Assembly (NCBI GenBank): GCA_947631715.1
Contig: CANRMK010000180.1
Location: 1-5,232 of the forward strand
Reading direction: 5' to 3'
DNA from: an uncultured Acetatifactor sp.
GTDB lineage: Bacteria; Bacillota; Clostridia; Lachnospirales; Lachnospiraceae
DNA length: 5,232 bases
The notes under the pieces were generated by a model that saw only the letters and a program-made list of their open reading frames with translations, was not told the origin of the DNA and made no database searches. Numbering within the stretch: the stretch's first letter is position 1; every line of letters starts with the position of its first letter. The translations under genes and the position numbers were made by a program. Of the stretch, positions 1-5,232 are shown piece by piece.

Positions 1-1388
1 GCCAGGCCAAGGCCCGTCCCCCCGATCTCCCGGGAGTGGGACTTGTCCACCCGGTAGAACCTCTCATAGATATGCGCCAGCGAATCCTCCGGAATACCCA
101 GGCCGGAATCGCTGACCGTAAAGGTAAAATTCTGATGGTCCGCATCCAGTTCCACTTTCACCCAGCCGTGCTCCCTGTTGTACTTAATGGCATTTTCCAC
201 CAGGTTGGTCATAATTAACGTCATCTTGACCTCGTCCACCTCCGCCGTCACCTGGCGCATGCTCTCAAAAACGACCTCCACATCTTTTTTCCGGGCAATG
301 GGCCGGAGCCTTTTCAGGATCAGCTCCGTCAGGTCGTTGATATTTATGGACGCAATGTTCAGCTCCTGCACTTTCTTGTCCATTTTCACCAGAGCCAGCA
401 GATCCGTGATGATCTGGTTCTCCCTGTCGATCTCGGATACAATGTCCTCCATAAATTCCCTGTAGAGCTCCGCAGGCGCATCTCCCTGGGCCAGCAGGGA
501 ATCCGCCAGCACTTTCACGGACGTCATGGGCGTCTTCAGTTCATGGGACACATTGGCCACAAATTCCTGCCTGGAATCGTCCAGGGCTTTCATCCGCTTC
601 AAAAGCTCGTTGAACGCCTCCACGATATGGGCGGTCTCCGCATATCCAGGCACGGAGATGCGCTCGTCCGTGTATCCCGCCTGCACCGCGTTAATGGCGC
701 TCGTCACCTGATTCAGAGGCTTTGTGACTCTCACCGCCAGAATCAGAGCGACAGCCACCACCCCCACCAGCATCAGATACTGCAGGATCAGCGCCTGCCT
801 GTTGATCACATCTATGGTGTTGGAGATGGCTTCACTGGAGATACTGGTAAGCAGCACCCCTGCGATCGTCCCCGCATCCTGTCCGCTCTCCGCGGAAACA
901 GCGCTGGCGTCCACAATGGGGACTGTCATTTCTATGTATCCGTGTTCTCTGTCATAGTAGGAGGAATTCTGTCCCTGAAAGCACTGTATCACCTCTTCCG
1001 AGATGATCGTCTTCCCCTCGCTGATCCCATAGGTATCCTTGACTACCCTGAAGCTGGAGTCCACGACCAGGACCCTGCCCTCATAAATGCTGGAGAGCAT
1101 CTCAAGCTCCGCATTAATGGCATCCCGGGAGGCAGCGTAACTCAGTTCGCCCTGAGCGCCGGCATTGAAATAATTGTTGCTGATCAGATGGTTGCCCACC
1201 ACACGCAGCTGATTCTGCACTGTCTGGATCCGCTGTTTCACAGAGCGCTCCTCATAGCTGTTCAAGATCCCGTATCTCATGAGCAGGCTGGGGACTACAC
1301 CCGCCAGCAGTACGATCAGAAAGATGCGCGCCCGCAGGCTGCGCAGAGAAATGAGCTGTTTCAGCCCATGGAACAGTTTTGCAATCAT
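1..1388 (-). CDS. Membrane sensor histidine kinase, WalK/PhoR-like (C-terminus cut by window edge)
   Basis: This is a membrane-bound histidine kinase that should autophosphorylate and pass phosphate to the response regulator encoded just upstream. 462 codons are visible. Segments in order: a membrane helix at about residues 21-37, an extracytoplasmic sensor at 38-199 (containing RVLVVDSSFRVV, reminiscent of WalK-type Cache-like sensors), a second helix at about 200-219, HAMP at about 220-272, then HisKA with the H box FVANVSHELKTPMTSVK (His282 is the likely phosphoacceptor; ExxT follows it). The ATPase domain shows the N box NLVENAIKYN (395-404), G1 box DSGLGIP, F box YERFYRVDKSHSR and the start of the G2 box GGTGLGL, where the window ends; roughly 30 residues are probably missing. 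HAMP runs straight into HisKA, so the PAS domain of classical WalK/PhoR is absent. The ATG at 1388 is preceded by GGAAAGAG (1392-1399). An in-frame ATG at 1415 would overlap the regulator's stop but has a poor ribosome site. The family call is firm; the ligand is unknown. Confidence 0.95.
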   Translation of the reverse strand, partial: MIAKLFHGLKQLISLRSLRARIFLIVLLAGVVPSLLMRYGILNSYEERSVKQRIQTVQNQLRVVGNHLISNNYFNAGAQGELSYAASRDAINAELEMLSSIYEGRVLVVDSSFRVVKDTYGISEGKTIISEEVIQCFQGQNSSYYDREHGYIEMTVPIVDASAVSAESGQDAGTIAGVLLTSISSEAISNTIDVINRQALILQYLMLVGVVAVALILAVRVTKPLNQVTSAINAVQAGYTDERISVPGYAETAHIVEAFNELLKRMKALDDSRQEFVANVSHELKTPMTSVKVLADSLLAQGDAPAELYREFMEDIVSEIDRENQIITDLLALVKMDKKVQELNIASININDLTELILKRLRPIARKKDVEVVFESMRQVTAEVDEVKMTLIMTNLVENAIKYNREHGWVKVELDADHQNFTFTVSDSGLGIPEDSLAHIYERFYRVDKSHSREIGGTGLGL

Positions 1389-1407
1389 AGTCTCTTTCCG
1401 GTTCTCC

Positions 1408-2112
1408 CTATGCATTCAGGAAGTAATATCCAACGCCCCACTTGGTATGTACATACTGGGGTTCGCTGGGGTTGGCCTCGATCTTCTCCCGAAGCCTGCG
1501 GATATGGACATCCACCGTCCGCACGTCCCCCGGGTAATCCGCCCCCCAGACGATCTGGAGCAGATTCTCTCTGCTGTACACCTTGTTGGGGTTCAGCATC
1601 AAAAGCTCCAGCACCTCAAATTCCTTGGCCGTCAGTCCGATCTCTTTTCCCGCGATATAAACTCTTCTGCCCTCGCAGTCCAGCCGCATATCGCCGCTCT
1701 CAAGCACTTTTGGAGCGGCCGCCGCTGCCTCGCCCATGACGCGCCTGGGCTCCGTCCGGCGCATGATAGCCTTGATCCTGGCTTTCACCTCAAGAATGTT
1801 AAAGGGCTTGGTGATATAATCGTCCGCGCCGTATTCCAGCCCCAGGATCTTGTCCATGTCATCTCCCTTTGCGGTGAGCATGATAATGGGCACATTTGAG
1901 AACTCCCGGATCTGCTGGCAGACCTCAAAGCCTGTGAGCTTCGGCAGCATCACGTCCAGCAGGATAATGTCATATTTGTTGTTCCTTGCGTATTCCAGGG
2001 CTTCCTCTCCGTCATAGGCGCAGTCGATCTCCATATCGTCCTGCTCCAGGCTGAACCGGATCCCCTTTACGATCAGCTTCTCGTCATCCACTATCAGAGC
2101 TCTCTTGGCCAT
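1408..2112 (-). CDS. OmpR/PhoB-family response regulator (receiver plus winged helix)
   Basis: This is a cytoplasmic transcription factor activated by phosphorylation, most likely by the kinase encoded 19 bases downstream. From the ATG at 2112 it has 234 residues, normal for the family. The receiver (about 1-118) has the acidic pair Asp9-Asp10, phosphoacceptor Asp53 in LLDVMLPK, Thr80 in MLTAK and Lys102 in YITKPF, so all catalytic positions are intact. An Ala-rich linker (about 128-136) leads to a winged-helix domain (about 140-234) with LTAKEFEVLELL, the recognition-helix region VRTVDVHIRRLREKI and the wing WGVGYYF. Start choice: an ATG at 2121 would give MGKMAKRA, but its only purine-rich site touches the codon. 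The ATG at 2112 (MAKRALIVDDE) has GAGG at 2123-2126 with about 10 bases of spacing and is preferred. The comEA-like stop lies 12 bases upstream, so the genes are probably translationally close or coupled. The target genes cannot be read from the sequence; a WalR/PhoP-like role is only a resemblance. Confidence 0.96.
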   Translation of the reverse strand: MAKRALIVDDEKLIVKGIRFSLEQDDMEIDCAYDGEEALEYARNNKYDIILLDVMLPKLTGFEVCQQIREFSNVPIIMLTAKGDDMDKILGLEYGADDYITKPFNILEVKARIKAIMRRTEPRRVMGEAAAAAPKVLESGDMRLDCEGRRVYIAGKEIGLTAKEFEVLELLMLNPNKVYSRENLLQIVWGADYPGDVRTVDVHIRRLREKIEANPSEPQYVHTKWGVGYYFLNA

Positions 2113-2124
2113 CTTTCCCATCCC

Positions 2125-2784
2125 TCACTTCACTTTGATCCTGTCCCGGATCTTGCTGTAAACGCTCTCCTTGATGCCGGTCACTTTCATGATGTCCTCG
2201 CAGTCTGCAAAGCCGCCGTTCGCTTCCCGGTAGGCGATGATATCCCGGGCCCTGGCCTCTCCGATTCCGGGGAGCGTGCAGAGCGCCGCCGTATCCGCCG
2301 TATTGATGTTCACTTTGCCGTCGTCGGTCTCCCCGGGCACAGGCTCCTCCGCCGTCTCTGACAGCGTGGGAAAATACAGCTTCTGCCCGTCGCTCACCCG
2401 CTCCGCCAGATTGACATGATCCCGCCTGGCATCCTCGGTAAAGCCGCCCGCCGCCTCCAGGGCGTCCTCCGCACGGCTTCCCTCCGGCAGCTCCGCCACT
2501 TTCGGCTCTTTCACGGCGCCGCACACATACACATAGATCACAGCGGGCGCGGCCTGAAGCGCCGGTGTCTCCTCCGGCAGCTTCCCTGGGCCTGAGCCGT
2601 TTTCTGCATCCTTTCCTGCGCCGCTTTCCGCACCCTCCGGCCCGTTCTCCCAGCCGGCTCCGCCGTCTGTATCCTCCGTTCCCACGAAAGTCACCTGCGT
2701 GCCGCCCGTCCCGCCGCAGCCCCACAGCTGCGCGCAAAGAATCAGACCGCACATAAAATAAGTCATTGCGATTCTCTTTGTCAT
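2125..2784 (-). CDS. comEA: ComEA-like DNA-binding protein with lipoprotein signal (SLBB plus helix-hairpin-helix)
   Basis: ComEA proteins bind double-stranded DNA at the outer face of the cell membrane and hand it to the ComEC channel during natural transformation. This 219-residue protein has a short signal sequence ending in the lipobox-like LWGC (Cys23), then a low-complexity Gly/Glu-rich spacer (about 24-78). An SLBB-type domain (about 80-141, with VIYVYVCGAVKEPKV and ELPEGSRAEDALEAAGG) follows, then an acidic linker and a C-terminal double HhH DNA-binding domain (about 157-219: VNINTADTAALCTLPGIGEA, then DIMKVTGIKESVYSKI). Order and length match the family. The oddity is the anchor: the best-studied ComEA proteins use an uncleaved transmembrane helix, whereas this looks like a lipid-anchored form. 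The ATG at 2784 has a strong ribosome site, AAAGGGAGAGGGA, at 2787-2799. It is the first gene of an operon with the response regulator and kinase. No comEC is in view, so a function in DNA uptake is inferred from the family, and a general DNA- or envelope-linked role is possible. Confidence 0.93.
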   Translation of the reverse strand: MTKRIAMTYFMCGLILCAQLWGCGGTGGTQVTFVGTEDTDGGAGWENGPEGAESGAGKDAENGSGPGKLPEETPALQAAPAVIYVYVCGAVKEPKVAELPEGSRAEDALEAAGGFTEDARRDHVNLAERVSDGQKLYFPTLSETAEEPVPGETDDGKVNINTADTAALCTLPGIGEARARDIIAYREANGGFADCEDIMKVTGIKESVYSKIRDRIKVK

Positions 2785-2786
2785 AG

Positions 2787-2799
2787 TCCCTCTCCCTTT
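2787..2799 (-). promoter_or_regulatory. Strong ribosome binding site of the comEA-like gene
   Basis: On the minus strand the sequence AAAGGGAGAGGGA ends two bases before the ATG at 2784. It offers two overlapping Shine-Dalgarno registers (AGGGAG and GAGGGA). The upstream register has the better spacing. Its 5' edge is shared with the right arm of the inverted repeat at 2798-2814. Confidence 0.8.
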
Positions 2800-2814
2800 C
2801 AGGTCACGCCTGAA
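2798..2814 (-). repeat. Inverted repeat in the comEA leader, next to the ribosome binding site
   Basis: On the minus strand TTCAGG, a 5-base loop CGTGA, and CCTGAA form a perfect 6-bp stem. The stem could be lengthened by pairing CCCT (about 2820-2823) with AGGG of the ribosome site across an internal bulge, which would partly hide the site. It lies within the predicted 5' leader of the comEA-regulator-kinase transcript. It could be a translational control hairpin, a protein operator, or chance. No U-run follows in the sense direction, so it is not an intrinsic terminator. Confidence 0.45.
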
Positions 2815-2845
2815 CGAAAAGGGCTGCCTCTCTATGCCTGAAATT

Positions 2846-2874
2846 ATTGTAAAGGAACAAAAGGTATTTTACAA
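2846..2874 (-). promoter_or_regulatory. Sigma-A-type promoter of the comEA-regulator-kinase operon
   Basis: Reading the minus strand, the -35 element TTGTAA (2869-2874) is followed by 17 bases and the -10 element TACAAT (2846-2851). These match the consensus at 4 and 5 of 6 positions with ideal spacing. A/T-rich tracts just upstream (about 2880-2900) resemble an UP element. Transcription would start near 2839, giving a leader of about 55 bases before the ATG at 2784. It lies in the only gap of this window with a convincing promoter, so the three genes downstream are probably transcribed separately from the DMT gene. Confidence 0.75.
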
Positions 2875-2913
2875 GTGAGTTTTGGAAATATTTTTGAATT
2901 CCTCCGGCGGATC

Positions 2914-3345
2914 TTATTTATACTTGAAGATGATGATACCGGCCACAGCCACCAGCATGCCGATGCACTTGCGCCACTCCCAGGGCTGCTTCTCCACGCC
3001 GAACCAGCCCAAAAGCTCGATCACATATGCCACAAGAAGCTGCGCCACAACAATGAGCATCACCGCCCTGGCCGGCCCCAGCATGTCCATGCTGCGTATG
3101 ACCGTGTAGGTAATGAACGCGCCGATGGTTCCTCCCAGCAGCATATATCTGGGCTGAACCTGAAATACCTGCAAAAGACTGCTTCTGTCCGTGAAAGCCC
3201 AGGCGCCAAGACAGACTCCCAGGGCGGTCAGCTGGACAAAAGCGCTGGCGCTCCAGATGCTGGACGCCTTTGTGACCTGTGTGTTAAAGACCCCCTGGAT
3301 ACTCATCAGAGCTCCCGAGATCAATGCGATAAATAAACCGATCAT
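2914..3345 (-). CDS. YdcZ/DUF606-type DMT family membrane protein
   Basis: This small integral membrane protein of 143 residues has five apparent hydrophobic segments (about 2-20, 32-51, 66-85, 91-112 and 124-141). The N-terminal LISGALMSIQGVFNTQVTK and the later GPARAVMLIVVAQLLVAYVI are typical of the YdcZ (DUF606) branch of the drug/metabolite transporter superfamily. Such half-length members have about half the helices of a full EamA transporter and are thought to act as dimers or pairs; the substrate is unknown. Start choice: the ATG at 3345 has AGGG at 3354-3357 with 8 bases of spacing. A GTG at 3354 would add three residues but overlaps that site, so the ATG is preferred. The gene stands alone between the solute-binding protein gene (116 bases upstream) and the comEA promoter. 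No second half-transporter is in view. A weak possible promoter (TTGCCG, 17 bases, TTAAAA) lies just upstream and is not convincing. Confidence 0.88.
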   Translation of the reverse strand: MIGLFIALISGALMSIQGVFNTQVTKASSIWSASAFVQLTALGVCLGAWAFTDRSSLLQVFQVQPRYMLLGGTIGAFITYTVIRSMDMLGPARAVMLIVVAQLLVAYVIELLGWFGVEKQPWEWRKCIGMLVAVAGIIIFKYK

Positions 3346-3416
3346 GTGATACACCCTGCCTTTCTTTTAAACAGTGTATCCCATGACCGGCAATTTATTC
3401 CCCAGGGGGCAGTCCG

Positions 3417-3430
3417 GCGGATATGTCCGC
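3417..3430 (-). repeat. Short hairpin between the solute-binding protein and DMT genes
   Basis: On the minus strand GCGGA, the loop CATA, and TCCGC form a perfect 5-bp stem about 30 bases past the stop of the solute-binding protein gene. It is GC-rich, but no T-run follows (the next bases are CGGACTGCCCC). It may be an mRNA-end stabiliser, a weak Rho-type or processing element, or chance. The rest of the 116-base gap shows no convincing promoter or terminator. Confidence 0.3.
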
Positions 3431-3461
3431 ACGCTGTCTGGCCGCTATTCCAGGGAAACTG

Positions 3462-4865
3462 TTACCCTGCCGTCCCCAGCTGCGAGGAAAGCTGCTGTGC
3501 CAGCTCCTCGAGAAGTCCCGGCACGTCCTCTCCGTTCCAGACCCGGGCGAACAGCCGCTCCAGGTAAAGCCAGAAATTGCTTGTCTCCATCATCTTCGGC
3601 AGAGGCACGCTGTCCGCATACTCCGCGGCAAAGATCTGCAGAGCGCCGTCCTGCAGATCTGCATTTTTGTTCGCAGGCACTTTCCCTGTCTGTTCGTAAA
3701 GGCTGCCCGCACAGCCGTCCGCCAGATAGGCCGCAAAACGGTCCGCCAGCTCCCTGTGCTCCGAATATCCGTTCACGGCCACCGCGCTGGTGACGGACAT
3801 GGACCGGCTCTTTAGCTCCGGGCTCACATCCGGCATGGGCGCAAATCCGTACTCCCAGCCAAAGGTTCCGTCCTCCTTAGCCTGGCGCAGACGGGCTGCC
3901 GCATCGGTGGTGGCAATGGTGAACACGATCTTCCCGTCGATGAAATCCTGAATCACGCTGTCGTAGGACACCGTGTCCGATTCGATGTAAAAAAACTGGT
4001 TCAGCGCCTTATAGACCTCCAGGCAGTCAACGGTCTCCTGATTGGCTATGTTCAGCAGGCTGTCATCGTCGCCGGCCTCTCCGCCTACGATCATATAATT
4101 CCCCACGATCCAGTAATTATAGAAAATGTCGGAGACATCCCATCTCATAACGCCGTCCACCCCCTCCGGCACATCAAAGGTGTCCGCTATGTTCCGGATA
4201 TCGTCCACGGTAGCCGGGATGGACTGAAGCCGGTACTCCTCCGTCTTCTGGGCCAAAAGCTCCGCGTCCACCTCGATCCCCGCGGAATCCCCGTCGGGCG
4301 CACCGTTCTCCGACCCGGTCTCCAAAAGCTCCCGCTGGGCGCTCTGCGCGGCCCACTCATCCAGATAGGTCTGGTTGTACAGCAGAACGCTGGTCTCAAA
4401 GAAAAGGGGATAGGCCACCCTTTTCCCGTGATAGGTCACGGCAGACAGGGCCGCCGCCGGAAAGTTTTCCTCTGTGCAGATCCCCTGTTCGTCCCGAATC
4501 TCTGAGGCAAGTCCCGCCAGATAGGCCTTTTCCAGAGATTCATGGCTCACCATATAGACGTCCGGGATCTGTTCCGTGTGCAGGGACGCGCTGTTGACCG
4601 CCTCCAGATATTCGCTGTCGGAGGCCAGCACGGGAATGACCCTGACGTCCTCCTTTTCTCCAAAGGAAACGGCAGCGCTGTTCACAAAGTTCGTCATGCT
4701 CTCATCCGTATACCAGAAATACAGAGTCTCCTTGTCCCCAAGCAAGAACGGCGTCTTTTCCTCCTCTGGGAGAATCTCCGCCGGCTCCCGGGCCCCTCCG
4801 TACAAAAGAGCGGCAGCCATGGCTACCACGGCTGCCACTGCGATCAGTCTGTTCTTCCACTGCAT
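3462..4865 (-). CDS. Extracellular solute-binding protein, family 1 (sugar-type ABC binding component)
   Basis: This 467-residue protein resembles the MalE-like substrate-binding components that capture a solute, usually a carbohydrate, outside the membrane and deliver it to an ABC permease. A basic N-terminus (MQWKNR) precedes a hydrophobic stretch (about 7-22). Family-like segments follow: LYFWYTDESM (48-57), IPDVYMVSHESLEKAYLAGL (100-119), AYPLFFETSVLLYNQTYLDE (151-170), IFYNYWIVGNYMIVGGEAGD (247-266), DFIDGKIVFTIATTDAAARL (307-326), SVTSAVAVNGYSEHRELADRF (split around 357-376) and VPANKN (396-401). No cysteine follows the hydrophobic stretch, so it is not a classical lipoprotein; it may stay anchored by the uncleaved helix or be secreted. 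A polar, acidic stretch (about 180-200) looks like an insertion relative to the common fold. The ATG at 4865 is secure because an in-frame TAA lies two codons upstream; AGGGG at 4876-4880 is the likely ribosome site. No ABC permease or ATPase gene is in view, so the substrate is unknown. Confidence 0.9.
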   Translation of the reverse strand: MQWKNRLIAVAAVVAMAAALLYGGAREPAEILPEEEKTPFLLGDKETLYFWYTDESMTNFVNSAAVSFGEKEDVRVIPVLASDSEYLEAVNSASLHTEQIPDVYMVSHESLEKAYLAGLASEIRDEQGICTEENFPAAALSAVTYHGKRVAYPLFFETSVLLYNQTYLDEWAAQSAQRELLETGSENGAPDGDSAGIEVDAELLAQKTEEYRLQSIPATVDDIRNIADTFDVPEGVDGVMRWDVSDIFYNYWIVGNYMIVGGEAGDDDSLLNIANQETVDCLEVYKALNQFFYIESDTVSYDSVIQDFIDGKIVFTIATTDAAARLRQAKEDGTFGWEYGFAPMPDVSPELKSRSMSVTSAVAVNGYSEHRELADRFAAYLADGCAGSLYEQTGKVPANKNADLQDGALQIFAAEYADSVPLPKMMETSNFWLYLERLFARVWNGEDVPGLLEELAQQLSSQLGTAG

Positions 4866-4882
4866 ATCTTAAATACCCCTGT

Positions 4883-4896
4883 CCCGCCTGAGCGGG
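4883..4896 (-). repeat. Small GC-rich hairpin between argD and the solute-binding protein gene
   Basis: On the minus strand CCCGC, the loop TCAG, and GCGGG make a perfect 5-bp stem within the 58-base gap. It is followed by ACAGGGGTATTT, which carries the ribosome site of the next gene, so there is no U-run and it is unlikely to be a full intrinsic terminator. It could partly attenuate read-through from argD or act as an mRNA processing or stabilising element. No promoter was recognised in this gap, which favours co-transcription of the two genes. Confidence 0.35.
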
Positions 4897-4923
4897 CTTC
4901 CATTCCGTCTCTGACCGGGCTTT

Positions 4924-5232
4924 TCAGACCTGAGCGCCAATGCAGGGATCCAGAATGGAGATCATTTCGTCTATGTTTTCCTTTGTGATCACAAGAGGAG
5001 GTACAAAGCGTATGATCTCTGCCCCGGCATTGATCAGGATCAGGCCCTTTTCCATGGCGCGGTCGATGATCTCACGCACCGGCCGCTCAAAGACCAGGCC
5101 CTGCATCAGGCCCATGCCCCTGCGCTCTGTGATACAGCCATACTTGTCTTTCAGCTCTTCCAGGCGCTCTTCCAGATAGGGGGCCACCTCTCTCACATTT
5201 TCTATTATATGGTCCTTCTCAAATAAATCAAG
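4924..5232 (-). CDS. argD: Class III aminotransferase C-terminus, probable acetylornithine aminotransferase (5' end outside window)
   Basis: The frame is open to the right edge and gives the last 102 residues of a PLP-dependent class III aminotransferase; about three quarters of a usual 390-400 residue enzyme, including the PLP lysine, lies outside. The visible part is the C-terminal small domain: a helix ENVREVAPYLEERLEELK, then ERRGMGLMQGLVF (the RGxGLM strand region), EKGLILINAGAEIIRF and RFVPPLVITKENIDEMISIL. The combination RGMGLMQG with IRFVPPLVITKENIDE is characteristic of ArgD, which converts N-acetylglutamate semialdehyde to N-acetylornithine in arginine synthesis; the Arg of IRF is expected to contact the substrate carboxylate. 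A related class III enzyme (ornithine, succinylornithine or 4-aminobutyrate aminotransferase) cannot be fully excluded from this fragment. Neighbouring arg genes, if any, would lie upstream, beyond the window. Confidence 0.88.
   Translation of the reverse strand, partial: LDLFEKDHIIENVREVAPYLEERLEELKDKYGCITERRGMGLMQGLVFERPVREIIDRAMEKGLILINAGAEIIRFVPPLVITKENIDEMISILDPCIGAQV

Noticed and set aside
543..1739. Long plus-strand open frame of 398 codons
   Set aside because: It is antisense to both the histidine kinase and the response regulator, begins at the antisense of the H-box histidine codon, and its translation has no recognisable domain and a Pro/His/Arg-rich composition typical of a reverse-strand shadow in GC-rich DNA.
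2084..2752. Second minus-strand frame of 222 codons overlapping comEA
   Set aside because: Its product is extremely Arg/Gly-rich with no domain, and it lies in another frame of the well-supported ComEA-like protein.
2890..2913. Possible terminator after the DMT gene
   Set aside because: GGAATTCAAAAATATTTCC gives only a 4-bp outer stem and the nearby TCCGCCGGA is a 3-bp stem; neither is followed by a T-run in the sense direction.
2875..3336. Plus-strand open frame opposite the DMT gene
   Set aside because: The His/Gln/Asp-rich translation is the usual antisense image of a hydrophobic membrane protein; the minus-strand frame has clear family motifs.
3358..3396. Possible promoter TTGCCG, 17 bases, TTAAAA before the DMT gene
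   Set aside because: The -10 matches the consensus at only half its positions, and transcription would start almost on the ribosome binding site, so the evidence is too weak to list it as a feature.
4883..4896. Hairpin considered as an intrinsic terminator of argD
   Set aside because: The stem is only 5 bp and no T-run follows on either strand; the ribosome site of the next gene comes immediately after.
4542..4988. Plus-strand open frame across the argD/solute-binding protein junction
   Set aside because: It is antisense to two well-supported genes, has no recognisable motif, and has no visible ribosome binding site.

Overview
The window reads as chromosomal DNA of a fairly GC-rich (mid-50s % by eye) member of the Bacillota, most likely a Lachnospiraceae-type Clostridia. 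This rests on the style of the proteins (a WalK/PhoR-like kinase, an OmpR-type regulator, a ComEA with SLBB plus HhH domains, a short YdcZ-type DMT protein, a family 1 solute-binding protein), on purine-rich AGGGAG-type ribosome binding sites, and on one clear sigma-A-type promoter. The assignment is an inference from protein character, not from a marker gene.

Every gene I can support is on the minus strand, so the reading order is from the right edge to the left edge. At the right edge is the C-terminal part of a class III aminotransferase, probably acetylornithine aminotransferase ArgD (4924-5232, cut by the window). After a 58-base gap holding a small hairpin comes an extracellular solute-binding protein (3462-4865) that has an N-terminal membrane segment but no lipobox cysteine and no transporter partners in view. 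A 116-base gap leads to a YdcZ/DUF606-type DMT membrane protein (2914-3345). The next gap (2785-2913) holds a convincing promoter (TTGTAA, 17 bases, TACAAT), a leader of about 55-60 bases with an inverted repeat abutting a strong ribosome binding site, and then a tight three-gene unit: a ComEA-like lipoprotein (2125-2784), an OmpR-family response regulator (1408-2112) and a membrane histidine kinase (1-1388, cut by the left edge just inside the G2 box of its ATPase domain).

The regulator and kinase are very probably a cognate two-component pair: they are adjacent, share a strand and are 19 bases apart. The comEA stop lies 12 bases from the preferred regulator start, so the DNA-binding lipoprotein and the signalling pair are almost surely one transcript. 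How the solute-binding protein relates to argD or to the DMT gene is not visible here.

Coding density is high, and no rRNA, tRNA, CRISPR, insertion sequence or phage signature was seen. I see no clearly novel system. The points most worth a second look are the comEA-regulator-kinase operon, the lipoprotein form of ComEA, its leader inverted repeat, and the orphan solute-binding protein with its polar insertion.
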